Shown here: positions 17,847 through 27,752 of the stretch, one piece after another | Layout: the number at the start of each line of letters is the position of its first letter | How positions within the stretch are numbered: position 1 is the first letter of the stretch | Notes under the pieces: generated by a model | What the model was told of the DNA's origin: nothing | Database searches by the model: none | What the model saw: the letters and a program-made list of their open reading frames with translations, nothing else | Made by a program: the position numbers and the translations under genes | Assembly: GCA_964592595.1 (NCBI GenBank) | Contig: CAZQFH010000009.1 | Location: 30,020-94,019 of the forward strand | DNA length: 64,000 nucleotides | DNA from: UBA5536 sp964592595 | Lineage (GTDB): Bacteria; Bacteroidota; Bacteroidia; Bacteroidales; F082 | Direction: 5' to 3'

Positions 17847-20800
17847 ATGTTTGGTTTAATAAAAAAAATGCTCGGCGACAAAGCTACCCGCGATTTAAAA
17901 GCCGTTAAACCTTTGCTTGACAAAACTTTAGCCGCCTACAAAATTATTGAGCAACTCGATAACGATAGTTTACGTGCAAAGACAAACGAGTTTAAACAAA
18001 AAATAAAAGATTCCATTGCGCCTGAAGTTCAAGAGATTGAATCCTTGAAGCAGCAGATTGAAAATACGTTCGAGATGGAATCGGCCGAGAAAGAAAAAAT
18101 TTACGAGCAGATTGATAAGCTCGAAAAGCAGCAATACGATAAAACTGAAGCACTCCTCACAGAGATACTTCCCGAAGCTTTTTCGGTTATGAAAGAAACC
18201 GCGCGCAGGTTTAAGGAGAATGAAATTATTGAAGTATCAGCTAACGAGATGGATCGCGATCTGGCGGCAAAGTACGCACATATCGAGATTAAAGGCGACA
18301 AAGCCTTTTACCGAAACAGCTGGATAGCAGGTGGAAACACCATCATCTGGGATATGGTACATTATGATGTTCAGCTGATTGGAGGTATTGTGCTTCATCA
18401 GGGGAAGATTGCTGAGATGGCCACTGGTGAAGGAAAAACCCTTGTTGCCACGCTGCCTGTTTACCTGAATGCACTGGCCGGGAAAGGAGTTCATTTGGTT
18501 ACGGTGAATGATTACCTTGCCAAGCGCGACTCGGAGTGGATGGGGGCAATTTATGAATTCCTCGGGCTTACTGTTGATTGCATCGACAAGCATCAGCCGA
18601 ATTCAGCAGCTCGTCGCAAAGCCTACCTGGCAGATATTACATATGGCACAAATAACGAATTTGGCTTTGATTACCTGCGCGACAATATGACAGGTAACCC
18701 AGATGAACTTGTGCAGCGCAAACACCACTATACCATTGTGGATGAGGTGGATTCCGTATTGATTGATGATGCCCGTACGCCATTGATCATCAGTGGTCCT
18801 ACGCCGCGTGGTGATCATCAGGAGTTTGACGCCCTCAAGCCTGATGTTGTGAAGCTGTTTAATGCCCAGAAGTCATTGGTAAGCAGCATACTTGCCGAAT
18901 CAAAAAAAATCCTGCAAGCGGCTGGAAAAGAAGCTGATACAAAAAAAGGTGGCGACTTACTTTTCAGGGCTTACCGGGGTCTGCCCAAAAATCATGCACT
19001 CATTAAATTCCTGAGCGAAGAGGGCATGCGGTCGCTGATGCAGAAAACGGAGAGTTTTTATTTGCAGGAACAAGCCAAAAACATGCATCTTATCGATGAT
19101 GAGTTGTATTTTGTGATTGATGAACAACACAACTCCGTCGATTTGACCGAAAAGGGAATCGATTTGTTGACTGAATCATACAACGAAGCTGACTTTTTTA
19201 TCCTGCCAGACATCGGTGCAACTATTGCCGATCTGGAAAAGCTGCAGCTTAAGGAAGAAGAGCTTTTGGAACGTAAAAGTGAAATGATTCGAAATTTCAC
19301 AATTAAATCAGAGCGTTTGCATACCGTTCATCAGCTTTTGAAAGCCTACACCCTTTTTGAAAAGGATGTGGAGTATGTGATCATGGACAATAAAGTGAAG
19401 ATTGTTGATGAACAAACTGGCCGTATTATGGAAGGCAGGCGCTATTCCGATGGTTTGCATCAGGCAATTGAAGCCAAGGAAAATGTAAAAATTGAAGCCG
19501 CCACGCAAACTTATGCCACCATCACCCTACAGAACTATTTCAGGATGTACAGCAAGCTGGCTGGTATGACGGGTACAGCCGAAACCGAAGCTGGTGAGCT
19601 GTGGGATATCTACAAGCTTGATGTGGTTGTGATTCCAACTAACAAACCTATAGCACGCGATGACCGTCAGGATTTGGTTTACAAAACAAAACGCGAAAAG
19701 TTTAATGCGGTTATTGATGAAATTGAATCGCTCGTAAATGCCAGAAGGCCTGTTTTGGTTGGTACTACCTCTGTAGAGACCTCTGAATTATTGGCGCGTA
19801 TGCTGCAGCGAAAAGGTATTGCACATAATGTGCTTAATGCCAAGCTTCATGCCAAAGAAGCACAAATTGTAAAAGAAGCCGGACAAGCCGGAACTGTTAC
19901 CATCGCCACTAATATGGCCGGTCGTGGTACGGATATCAAACTTGGCGCCGGAGTAAAAGAGGCTGGTGGTTTGGCTATTATTGGTACAGAGCGTCATGAG
20001 TCGCGGCGCGTTGACAGGCAGCTTCGTGGACGTGCCGGACGACAGGGTGACCCGGGAAGCTCACAGTTTTTTGTGTCGCTTGAGGATGACTTGATGCGTA
20101 TGTTTGGCTCTGGAAGAATAGCAGGACTGATGGACAGGCTTGGCCTTAAGGAAGGTGAAGTGATTCAGCATTCCATGATTACCAAATCCATCGAAAGGGC
20201 ACAGCGTAAGGTTGAGGAAAACAACTTTGGAATTCGTAAGCGCTTGCTCGAATATGATGATGTGATGAATGCCCAACGTGAGGTGATTTATAAGAAAAGA
20301 AAACATGCATTATTTGGCGAACGTCTTTCAGTAGACATCTCTAATATGATGTACGACCTTGCTGAACAGATTGTTACAGATAATCAGGATGGCCGTGATT
20401 TTGAAAATTTCAAGATGAACCTGATTGCACAACTTGGGATCGAGTCGCCCTTTGATGAAGATCAATTCTTTGCCCCAAAAGCAGAAGAAATTACAGAACA
20501 AGTATTCGCGCTTGCATCAACCCGCTATCGTGATAAGAACAAAAGAATTGGTGAAAAAACCATGCCTATAATTCAGGATGTTTACCAACGGCAATCGCAA
20601 TACGAGAATATCGCTATTCCAATCACCGATGGCACTAAAGGTATGCAGGTTGTTGTTAACCTCAAAAAGGCTGTTGATAATGGCTCGCGCGAAGTAAGCC
20701 TTTCAATAGAAAAAAGTATCACACTTGGTTTGATTGATGACTCCTGGAAAGAACACCTGCGTGAGCTCGACGACCTGAAGCAATCAGTGCAGAATGCAAC

Positions 20801-21149
20801 TTATGAGCAAAAAGATCCGCTATTGATTTACAAGTTTGAGTCGTTTCAGTTGTTTAAAACAATGGTTCAGAAGATCAACCGCGAAGTGATTTCGTTCCTG
20901 ATGCGGGCTGATATTCCAGTGCAGGATCCCAGCAACGTAAAAGAGGCCAGGAAACCAAAAGGAATCGACCGCTCGCAGATGAAGGAAGAACGTTCCGACT
21001 TACTTTCGCAGGCACACAGCAAAACGCAACAGCAAGAGGTGACGCAGCCTATTGTCGCTGAGAAAAAAGTTGGACGGAATGAGCCTTGTCCATGTGGAAG
21101 TGGTAAAAAATATAAAAATTGTCATGGAAAAGTAACTGCCAACGTGTGA
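17847..21149 (+). CDS. secA: Preprotein translocase subunit SecA
   Basis: A 1100-residue ATPase motor that drives unfolded preproteins through SecYEG. Walker A GEGKT is at residues 194-198, the DEVD box follows in TIVDEVDSVLIDDARTP, and the C-terminal SEC-C zinc finger CPCGSGKKYKNCH ends the protein. It is about 200 residues longer than E. coli SecA. The ATPase motif lies some 90 residues later, owing to an insertion with a charged coiled-coil character near residues 50-110, as is usual in Bacteroidota. An upstream in-frame ATG at 17790 would add 19 residues. I prefer 17847 because MFGLIKKMLGD matches the family N-terminus. Confidence 0.96.
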   Translation: MFGLIKKMLGDKATRDLKAVKPLLDKTLAAYKIIEQLDNDSLRAKTNEFKQKIKDSIAPEVQEIESLKQQIENTFEMESAEKEKIYEQIDKLEKQQYDKTEALLTEILPEAFSVMKETARRFKENEIIEVSANEMDRDLAAKYAHIEIKGDKAFYRNSWIAGGNTIIWDMVHYDVQLIGGIVLHQGKIAEMATGEGKTLVATLPVYLNALAGKGVHLVTVNDYLAKRDSEWMGAIYEFLGLTVDCIDKHQPNSAARRKAYLADITYGTNNEFGFDYLRDNMTGNPDELVQRKHHYTIVDEVDSVLIDDARTPLIISGPTPRGDHQEFDALKPDVVKLFNAQKSLVSSILAESKKILQAAGKEADTKKGGDLLFRAYRGLPKNHALIKFLSEEGMRSLMQKTESFYLQEQAKNMHLIDDELYFVIDEQHNSVDLTEKGIDLLTESYNEADFFILPDIGATIADLEKLQLKEEELLERKSEMIRNFTIKSERLHTVHQLLKAYTLFEKDVEYVIMDNKVKIVDEQTGRIMEGRRYSDGLHQAIEAKENVKIEAATQTYATITLQNYFRMYSKLAGMTGTAETEAGELWDIYKLDVVVIPTNKPIARDDRQDLVYKTKREKFNAVIDEIESLVNARRPVLVGTTSVETSELLARMLQRKGIAHNVLNAKLHAKEAQIVKEAGQAGTVTIATNMAGRGTDIKLGAGVKEAGGLAIIGTERHESRRVDRQLRGRAGRQGDPGSSQFFVSLEDDLMRMFGSGRIAGLMDRLGLKEGEVIQHSMITKSIERAQRKVEENNFGIRKRLLEYDDVMNAQREVIYKKRKHALFGERLSVDISNMMYDLAEQIVTDNQDGRDFENFKMNLIAQLGIESPFDEDQFFAPKAEEITEQVFALASTRYRDKNKRIGEKTMPIIQDVYQRQSQYENIAIPITDGTKGMQVVVNLKKAVDNGSREVSLSIEKSITLGLIDDSWKEHLRELDDLKQSVQNATYEQKDPLLIYKFESFQLFKTMVQKINREVISFLMRADIPVQDPSNVKEARKPKGIDRSQMKEERSDLLSQAHSKTQQQEVTQPIVAEKKVGRNEPCPCGSGKKYKNCHGKVTANV

Positions 21150-21154
21150 TTGCT

Positions 21155-21162
21155 TATCTTTG
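21155..21162 (+). promoter_or_regulatory. -7 element TATCTTTG upstream of the lipoprotein-patatin-pyrH unit
   Basis: Exact TAnnTTTG match five bases after the secA stop and 52 bases before the ATG at 21215. Confidence 0.45.
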
Positions 21163-21214
21163 CGACAGGACGTTATGAAGCCTATCTAAAGTGATTAAAT
21201 AATACTTTATCAAT

Positions 21215-21634
21215 ATGAAAACAGTTCTTTCTTTTGTTGGCTTAATGATAGTGTTATTTTTTGTATCCTGCATCAAAGATAACCCACCTGGTGACGAAAT
21301 TCCGGTGTTTTCCTACGCCGAACCTGTTGTAAATCCTCCTGACGAATTTATGATTGTTTTTAACACCTCATGGGTAGGCGATCGCATCAGCACAGTTCAG
21401 TTTGATACCAGCGCTGTTTGGTTGATCGAAAAACTTGGAGACGGCAGAATAAGTCTTTTCATCAGTAACGATACTGTTAACTTACCAATTGCCTATGCAG
21501 ATACTTTGGGTTTTCAAGGTGGAAAGGCATATACAATTATTGTTAATAATGTATATACCAGCGAGTTTAATAACTTCTTTGTTGGTTTCGAAAAGCTTGA
21601 TATCGCCTATGAAAGCTTTGTACCCAAGTTCTGA
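21215..21634 (+). CDS. Small hypothetical lipoprotein
   Basis: A 139-residue protein with a lipoprotein signal (FFVSC, lipidated Cys19). The rest is a predicted all-beta domain without motifs I can name. It is the first gene after a promoter-like element and is followed after 22 bases by the patatin gene, so it may serve the same envelope process. No function is assigned. Confidence 0.65.
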   Translation: MKTVLSFVGLMIVLFFVSCIKDNPPGDEIPVFSYAEPVVNPPDEFMIVFNTSWVGDRISTVQFDTSAVWLIEKLGDGRISLFISNDTVNLPIAYADTLGFQGGKAYTIIVNNVYTSEFNNFFVGFEKLDIAYESFVPKF

Positions 21635-21656
21635 TTTTCAAAAATCATTCAGGTCG

Positions 21657-23852
21657 ATGTCGTTTATCAAATGGCTGATTATCGCCAGTTTGTTCTTTTT
21701 TTTGGGCAATTTAAAAGCTCAGCAAAGCAATCAGGAACGTCCAAAACTTGGCCTTGTGCTAAGTGGAGGAGGCGCTAAAGGTTTTGCCCACATTGGGGCT
21801 ATCAAGGTTTTTGAAGAGGCTGGCCTAAAGTTTGACTATATCGGCGGCACTTCGATGGGGAGTATCATTGGCGGGCTTTATGCGCTTGGCTATCATCCTG
21901 ATACGATGGTTAAAATTGTTGGTGAACAAGACTGGAATACACTGATGGCCGACAAAATTCCACGTAGGTTTATTCCTATTGAAGAGAAAAAGAATGCAGA
22001 TCGTTTTATTGCTACTTTTCCAATCAAACGGCGAAAGCTTCAGATGAAGCAAGGATTGTACAACGGCCAGCTTATCGAATCTCTTTTAGCTCATTATACC
22101 AGTCAATCCTATCAATATCATCGCTTTAGAGATTTTTCGGTTCCTTTTATCTGTATTGGAACCGATTTGGAAGACGGCTCCTCAGTTGTGCTTGATAGCG
22201 GTGTGCTGCACAAAGCTTTGCGCGCCAGTATGTCGATCCCAAGTTATTTTACGCCTGTTCAGCTCAACGATCGCTTGTTGGTTGATGGGGGAGTGGTGAA
22301 TAATTATCCGGTAGCTGATGTTAAAACAATGGGTGCAGATTTGATAGTTGGCGTTGACGTTCAGACCGGTTTGCATCATCCTGAACAGTTAAATTCATTA
22401 GTAAAAATTATTGATCAGGTTACTGCTTTCTACCGCATGGATGCTAATAAAAAAGGTTTTGAGCAAACGGATATTTACATTAAGCCGGAATTGGGAAACT
22501 TTGACGTAATGAGTTTTGAGGATTACGACAGTATAATCAATTTGGGAGAGCAAGCAGCCCGCAAAGCCCTGCCGAATCTGAAAAGGCTGGCCGACTCATT
22601 GAACCAGCTTGGACCTGGATTGGAAAGGGAGCTCAATGCCAAACCACTTGATTCGGTTTTTGTTTCTTCTTTACAATACCGGGGTCTTAATGATGTTTCA
22701 GGGTCATACCTCGAGGGTGCTTTACAGATTGAACCCCGTCAGTGGCTCAAATTGCATGATTTGAATCAAGGGATTTTGAGGGCATATGGAAGTGGCTTTT
22801 TTGAGGTGGTAACCTATCACTTTTTGCCTGATATTGAGGGTGTTGTGCTTGTTGTTGAGGTGAAAGAAGCGGGTTCGGGAATTTTGGGAGCCGGAATCCA
22901 TTTTGATTCTGATTACAAAGTAGCACTTTTACTAAATGCTACCTATAAAAATGTTCTGCTTAAAGGTTCAAAATTATTTATAGATGTAAGTTTTGGTGAA
23001 AACCCGCGTATTTCAGGCTTTTACCTTATCGATAGAGGGCAAAAGCCTGGTTTTGGTTTGAAAATTACCAGTTTTGGACTCGGTTTTAACCAATACGACA
23101 ACAATAATATAATTGATGTTTTTACCACCAATCAAAATAAAGTTGCGGTTTTTACACAACTCAGCCGAAAGAATACCTTACAGTTTAGAAGTGGGTTTGA
23201 ATATGAATACATTAAATTGACAAGCAATTTGAGTCCGGCAATTAGTGATGAATACAATTCTTACCTTACACTTTTTGTAAATTGGATTGCAGATACTTAC
23301 GACCGTTCGAGTTTCCCAACACGCGGTATTCAATTCGATTTAAAGGGAAAATTTATTGTTCCGGTAAAACAGAACTGGGACGAAGATTTATTATCAAACG
23401 CCTGGATGTTTCAGATGCGGTTTTCACAAAATTCGCCACTGTCTCAGCGAAGCACTTTCCGGTCAACCATTAACGCGGGATTTACTATCAAAGACAATTT
23501 GCCTCCGCCACAACATTGGTTCATCCTTGGAGGACAGTCTTCCAGCAATTATTATGATGGGTTTATCCCTTTTACAGGCTTGCGTTTTATTGAGGAAGCG
23601 GGTCTTTATAATTTGGTTGGAAGTTTTGCCTGGCAATACAATATCCACCGGCGGTTTTACCTGACCTTGAAATGGGATTTGGGCTTTATTTCTGTTGATA
23701 TAGAAGATATGATGCGAAACCCTCAGCTGATTTCCGGTTTTGGCCTCACTGCTGGTTACGACAGCTTTATAGGACCTGTTGAATTTAGTGTGATGGGTTC
23801 TAATGTTAATAACGGAATGCTCACTTTCCTGAATATTGGTTATTGGTTCTAA
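21657..23852 (+). CDS. Patatin-like phospholipase fused to an outer-membrane barrel
   Basis: A 731-residue protein in three parts. After a signal peptide (ending near NLKAQ) comes a patatin lipase domain with the oxyanion loop LSGGGAKG, the nucleophile elbow GTSMG (Ser66) and the catalytic Asp210 in DGG. A POTRA-like segment (about residues 340-410) follows, then a C-terminal BamA/surface-antigen type barrel ending in an aromatic residue (GYWF). This is the layout of PlpD-type, class Vd autotransporter-like patatins. It should hydrolyse acyl lipids at the outer membrane. The in-frame region upstream of 21657 overlaps the preceding gene and is not used. pyrH follows after 9 bases. Confidence 0.87.
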   Translation: MSFIKWLIIASLFFFLGNLKAQQSNQERPKLGLVLSGGGAKGFAHIGAIKVFEEAGLKFDYIGGTSMGSIIGGLYALGYHPDTMVKIVGEQDWNTLMADKIPRRFIPIEEKKNADRFIATFPIKRRKLQMKQGLYNGQLIESLLAHYTSQSYQYHRFRDFSVPFICIGTDLEDGSSVVLDSGVLHKALRASMSIPSYFTPVQLNDRLLVDGGVVNNYPVADVKTMGADLIVGVDVQTGLHHPEQLNSLVKIIDQVTAFYRMDANKKGFEQTDIYIKPELGNFDVMSFEDYDSIINLGEQAARKALPNLKRLADSLNQLGPGLERELNAKPLDSVFVSSLQYRGLNDVSGSYLEGALQIEPRQWLKLHDLNQGILRAYGSGFFEVVTYHFLPDIEGVVLVVEVKEAGSGILGAGIHFDSDYKVALLLNATYKNVLLKGSKLFIDVSFGENPRISGFYLIDRGQKPGFGLKITSFGLGFNQYDNNNIIDVFTTNQNKVAVFTQLSRKNTLQFRSGFEYEYIKLTSNLSPAISDEYNSYLTLFVNWIADTYDRSSFPTRGIQFDLKGKFIVPVKQNWDEDLLSNAWMFQMRFSQNSPLSQRSTFRSTINAGFTIKDNLPPPQHWFILGGQSSSNYYDGFIPFTGLRFIEEAGLYNLVGSFAWQYNIHRRFYLTLKWDLGFISVDIEDMMRNPQLISGFGLTAGYDSFIGPVEFSVMGSNVNNGMLTFLNIGYWF

Positions 23853-23861
23853 ATTTAGCTT

Positions 23862-24569
23862 ATGAAATATAAAAGAGTACTTTTAAAATTGAGTGGAGAA
23901 GCCCTGATGGGCAAACAACAATTTGGCATCGACCCAATGCGTTTGGAATCCTATGCACATGAAATTGAACTGGCTGCCCGGCAAGGTGTGCAGATCGCCA
24001 TTGTAATAGGTGGCGGAAATATTTTCAGAGGGCTGCAAGGTGTCAGCCAGGGAATGGATCGCGTGCAAGGAGATTATATGGGCATGTTGGCTACTGTGAT
24101 CAATAGTATGGCACTTCAGTCAACGCTGAAGAGTAAAGGATTGAAAGCGGCTTTGCTTTCCGGTGTGCAGATCGACCGCATTGCTGACTCGATGAGTGCA
24201 TCAAAAGCTATTGATTTGCTTGAGAGCGGTCATATCGTCATTATAAGTGGAGGAACAGGAAATCCATTCTTTACAACTGATACAGCAGCTGCTTTGCGTG
24301 GTGTAGAGATTCAAGCCGAAGTGTTACTCAAAGGAACACGTGTGGATGGCGTTTATACCGCTGACCCGGAAAAGGATCCCGCAGCGGTTAAATACGATCA
24401 AATCACTTTTGAAGAAGCTTACAGCAAGCAGTTAAAGGTAATGGATCTTACCGCTTTTACGTTGTGCAGCGAAAATAAACTTCCTATTTTGGTATTTGAT
24501 ATGAATAAAGCGGGCAATTTGCTGGCAGTGTTGAATGGCGAACCTATTGGTACTATAGTTTCTTCTTAA
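23862..24569 (+). CDS. pyrH: Uridylate kinase
   Basis: A 235-residue amino-acid-kinase-fold enzyme phosphorylating UMP to UDP. The features are KLSGEALMG at the N-terminus, the VIGGGNIFRG phosphate loop, the ISGGTGNPFFTTDTAA segment near residue 130, and the DGVYTADPEKD motif. The length is normal. It sits between the patatin gene (9 bases) and the GT-C gene, which begins right after its stop, so all are probably on one transcript. Confidence 0.97.
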   Translation: MKYKRVLLKLSGEALMGKQQFGIDPMRLESYAHEIELAARQGVQIAIVIGGGNIFRGLQGVSQGMDRVQGDYMGMLATVINSMALQSTLKSKGLKAALLSGVQIDRIADSMSASKAIDLLESGHIVIISGGTGNPFFTTDTAAALRGVEIQAEVLLKGTRVDGVYTADPEKDPAAVKYDQITFEEAYSKQLKVMDLTAFTLCSENKLPILVFDMNKAGNLLAVLNGEPIGTIVSS

Positions 24570-24570
24570 A

Positions 24571-26436
24571 TTGAAGGTTCAGTCACAAAATTTTATACGC
24601 AATAACTGGCCACTGCTATTGATTTTAATTGTGGCTGCATTAACTCGTTTTTGGCATCTTGACCGGGTTCCTTTCATGCACGATGAGTTTAGTGCTTTAT
24701 TTCGAACGCAATACGATTCTTTTAAGGAGCTTATCCAGCTGGGAGTAATGGAAAATGATTCTCATCCGGCTGGTATTCAGGTGTTTTTGTATTATTGGGT
24801 AAGGCTGGTAGGATTTAATGAGTTCTGGATCAAGTTACCTTTTGTGCTCATGGGCATTGGTTCGGTTTGGTTTGTTTATGTTGTTGCCAAACAATGGTTT
24901 AGTGAAATTTCTGCCTTATTGAGCGCTGCGTTTTTTGCTGCAACGCAATATCCACTTTTTTATAGTCAGCTTGCCCGACCTTATGCTGTAGGCCAGTTTT
25001 TTGTTTTGTTACTCGCGGTACAATGTTTTATCTGGATTAATGGAAAGGCCAGGGCCAAACACATCATGTACTTTAGTATCACAGTTGCGCTGGCTTCGCT
25101 GATGCATGCCTTTAGTCTGGCACAAGCCGGATTGATGGTCGTTACTTTGGTTTTTATTGTGCCTGAACAAAATCGAAAAGCCTTTTGGTATGCGATAGCT
25201 TTGGCAGTTTTGCTGTATCTGCCTCATGTACCCGTCTTTTGGCATCAGCTAAAAGCAGGTGGAATAGGGGGGTGGCTTGGCGTTCCTGATATAGATTTTA
25301 TTCCTGATTTTGTGTTTTACAGCCTGAATTATTCGTGGTATTTGCTTTTGATTGTCTTCGGCATTATTACCATTTCGTTAATGATAGCGCCAAGCATAAA
25401 AAGAAAATATCATCAGTTTAGGTGGATTGCATTTAGCTGGTTCTTAATTCCGTTAGCTGTGGCGTGGTCTTATTCTATTTGGCGGACGCCAATTCTTCAA
25501 TTTAGCACGCTTTACTTTGCCTATCCGTTTTTGATTGTACTAATTTTTTCGTTTGTAAACCAAAATAGTTTTAAACCCTCGCAGTATGGTTTGTTGGTAG
25601 GGGTATTACTTGCGGCTTCACTGGCTTCATTGGTTTTCGAACGACAACATTTCAAGCTTATGCAGCATCAGGGATTTGATCAGCTGGCTGTTGAGATGGA
25701 TAAAGCTGCCACAGCAAATACCGGTAAGATTGATTTAGCTGCTTACAGTGCCACTCCGGCTATGGCAGATTTTTATCAACAAAAAATGGGTTTGGATCAG
25801 GTAGAACATTTTTCGAAGCACAATAGCATGCAGGATTTTGGCGATTGGCTTGTTAATCAGGAAAATGAGCTTTTGGGTTTTGGATGGACTGATTACGCCC
25901 CTGCGGAATGGGAGCTGATGTCGGCAGTTTATTATCCTTATCTATTGGACGAAAATGCCTGGTTTAATGCTTATTACAGGCTTGCTACAAAAAAAGCTGA
26001 TAATTTACAACCAAAGCATTTAGTTGAATTACCGCTTGATCACCCGCTGTTGTTCGATTCAAAGAGAATTTACGGACCTGCCTGGCAACCAGATACCAGC
26101 AGTGTAAAAAGTGATTCACAGATTTTTGGAATTGCCTTAAAATTAAGGCACCAACAAAAGCCTCTTGATCTCCGTTTGGTAATAGAATTGCGCGATCGCG
26201 AAACAGATAGTCTTATACATTGGCAGGCCGGAACAATTCAGCATGCCTGGCTATCGGATACAACAAGTGTATGGGTTTCAGCTTTAAGGTTTTCAGCTTT
26301 TAAGCGTGATCCACAGGACTGGCGTGTCAGCACTTACGTTTGGAATAAATCCGGCGAAGCGTTTGAAGTGGATAAGGCATACCATTATTTTCGCAAGAAA
26401 CATCCTTATATCCTTGGGCTTGTGGAGTCACTGTGA
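24571..26436 (+). CDS. GT-C fold membrane glycosyltransferase (GT39/GT83-like)
   Basis: A 621-residue polytopic membrane protein with about ten hydrophobic segments in the first 370 residues and a soluble C-terminal domain. The first periplasmic loop contains the acidic pair of the GT-C superfamily in PFMHDEFS (Asp37, Glu38), and FYSQLARPY is a typical downstream motif. Such enzymes move a sugar from a polyprenyl-phosphate donor to a lipid or protein acceptor. The start is a TTG placed one base after the pyrH stop; the first ATG would be at residue 36 and would remove the first transmembrane helix, so TTG is preferred. The acceptor is unknown. Confidence 0.75.
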   Translation: MKVQSQNFIRNNWPLLLILIVAALTRFWHLDRVPFMHDEFSALFRTQYDSFKELIQLGVMENDSHPAGIQVFLYYWVRLVGFNEFWIKLPFVLMGIGSVWFVYVVAKQWFSEISALLSAAFFAATQYPLFYSQLARPYAVGQFFVLLLAVQCFIWINGKARAKHIMYFSITVALASLMHAFSLAQAGLMVVTLVFIVPEQNRKAFWYAIALAVLLYLPHVPVFWHQLKAGGIGGWLGVPDIDFIPDFVFYSLNYSWYLLLIVFGIITISLMIAPSIKRKYHQFRWIAFSWFLIPLAVAWSYSIWRTPILQFSTLYFAYPFLIVLIFSFVNQNSFKPSQYGLLVGVLLAASLASLVFERQHFKLMQHQGFDQLAVEMDKAATANTGKIDLAAYSATPAMADFYQQKMGLDQVEHFSKHNSMQDFGDWLVNQENELLGFGWTDYAPAEWELMSAVYYPYLLDENAWFNAYYRLATKKADNLQPKHLVELPLDHPLLFDSKRIYGPAWQPDTSSVKSDSQIFGIALKLRHQQKPLDLRLVIELRDRETDSLIHWQAGTIQHAWLSDTTSVWVSALRFSAFKRDPQDWRVSTYVWNKSGEAFEVDKAYHYFRKKHPYILGLVESL

Positions 26437-26530
26437 TTGTAGTGCCGTTGATAGATCAAAAATAGAATTCAAACCATGTTTTGAAAATATTTCCTGGTTT
26501 TATCGTACCTGGGGTTGAAAGAAAATCCTG

Positions 26531-26538
26531 TATATTTG
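26531..26538 (+). promoter_or_regulatory. -7 element TATATTTG for frr
   Basis: Exact TAnnTTTG match 25 bases before the frr ATG. Confidence 0.5.
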
Positions 26539-26563
26539 CTCTGGGTTCTTAAAAACGATAGTT

Positions 26564-27127
26564 ATGAACGAAGAAGTTGAGTTTATCCTGGAATCGGCCG
26601 AAGAGCATATGGCAAATTCCGTTATGCATCTCGAAAAAGAATTTACAAAGATCAGAGCCGGACAATCCAGCCCTGCCATGCTAAATGGGGTGGTTGTGGA
26701 GTATTATGGTTCGCATGTCCCTATTGAACAAACTGCCAATATTAACACGCCGGATCCACGTCAAATCATTGTTCAGCCTTTTGACAAAAGCAGTATTGGT
26801 GCGATAGAAAAAGCTATTATGGCTGCCAATTTGGGTTTTAATCCCAGTAATGAAGGCGATTTAATCCGGATCAACGTGCCTCCACTCACTGAGGAGCGTC
26901 GGAAAGAATTGGTTAAACGTGCAAAAACAGAGTCGGAAGATGCCAAGATAAGTATCCGTAATTCAAGGCGTCAGGCCAATGAAGAAGCTAAAAAACTTGA
27001 AAAAGACGGTCTTCCGGAAGATACAGTAAAAAAGCTCCTGGATGATGTCCAAGAGCTTACTAATAATTTTATCAAAAAAGTTGACATCCTAACTGAGAAA
27101 AAAGAGAAAGATATCCTTACGGTGTAA
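26564..27127 (+). CDS. frr: Ribosome recycling factor
   Basis: A 187-residue protein that, with EF-G, splits post-termination ribosomes. The sequence is collinear with the family: HLEKEFTKIRAGQSSPAML near the N-terminus, the TPDPRQIIVQPFD domain II strand, and VPPLTEERRKEL. The length is standard. It converges with the holin-like gene, leaving five bases between stops. Confidence 0.96.
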   Translation: MNEEVEFILESAEEHMANSVMHLEKEFTKIRAGQSSPAMLNGVVVEYYGSHVPIEQTANINTPDPRQIIVQPFDKSSIGAIEKAIMAANLGFNPSNEGDLIRINVPPLTEERRKELVKRAKTESEDAKISIRNSRRQANEEAKKLEKDGLPEDTVKKLLDDVQELTNNFIKKVDILTEKKEKDILTV

Positions 27128-27132
27128 GGAAA

Positions 27133-27726
27133 TTATCGCCTGCGTTTTTTCAACAGCTTCAATAGGATTACGGCTCCGCTCATCATCAGGTTGGAGGAAG
27201 AAAGGGCATAGGTGAACAAGGAATTCATGATATTGGAAGGTGTAAATGCTGTTCCAAAATCTCGAATATGACTTTGAATCAGTAATTCACTTTGTTCAAT
27301 CTGCAGCTCCATAATTTCGAGCTGCTTTTCCATGTCTTCCTTATTATTGACTGCCCGAATGGGCAGTGTTTCCATTTTGTCGCCCATCTTTTGTTGCTTT
27401 TGATGTAGCTTGCGTATGATCGGATTCATAAGCAATGGCTCACGAAAATAATAAATGATCAAACCAATAATCATGTACAACAAACTGATGATCAGAAAAC
27501 CGTGATAATAAGTTCCGGCTTCGGTGCCATACCAAAACACAAAGGCAAAAGAAAGCATCAGCAGGATCATAGCGAAGATGCCGATAAGCACCAGCATGGT
27601 AACCAGCTGCGATGCAAAATCAGATAACCGCCGGTTTAATAATAATCCGGCGTGGCTGACTTTAAGATTGACATACCTTTTGAGTTCGTTTCCGGCGTCC
27701 GAAACAGGTTTTGTGAATTCGTCCAT
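27133..27726 (-). CDS. Phage_holin_3_6-like membrane protein
   Basis: A 197-residue protein with two adjacent transmembrane helices (about residues 40-68 and 74-95), an amphipathic N-terminus, a charged cytoplasmic stretch and a third hydrophobic segment near the end followed by KKRRR. It resembles the holin superfamily III proteins often found beside YtxH genes in Bacteroidota and Actinobacteria. No phage genes are nearby, so it is an envelope or stress protein of the chromosome and not evidence for a prophage. It forms a pair with the YtxH gene 26 bases upstream. Confidence 0.65.
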   Translation of the reverse strand: MDEFTKPVSDAGNELKRYVNLKVSHAGLLLNRRLSDFASQLVTMLVLIGIFAMILLMLSFAFVFWYGTEAGTYYHGFLIISLLYMIIGLIIYYFREPLLMNPIIRKLHQKQQKMGDKMETLPIRAVNNKEDMEKQLEIMELQIEQSELLIQSHIRDFGTAFTPSNIMNSLFTYALSSSNLMMSGAVILLKLLKKRRR

Positions 27727-27752
27727 AGTTTTGAACTTAGGTTTTTACCACC

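Noticed and set aside
27133..27726. Holin-like protein as a sign of a prophage
   Set aside because: No other phage genes lie nearby, and holin superfamily III-like proteins paired with YtxH are common chromosomal genes in Bacteroidota.
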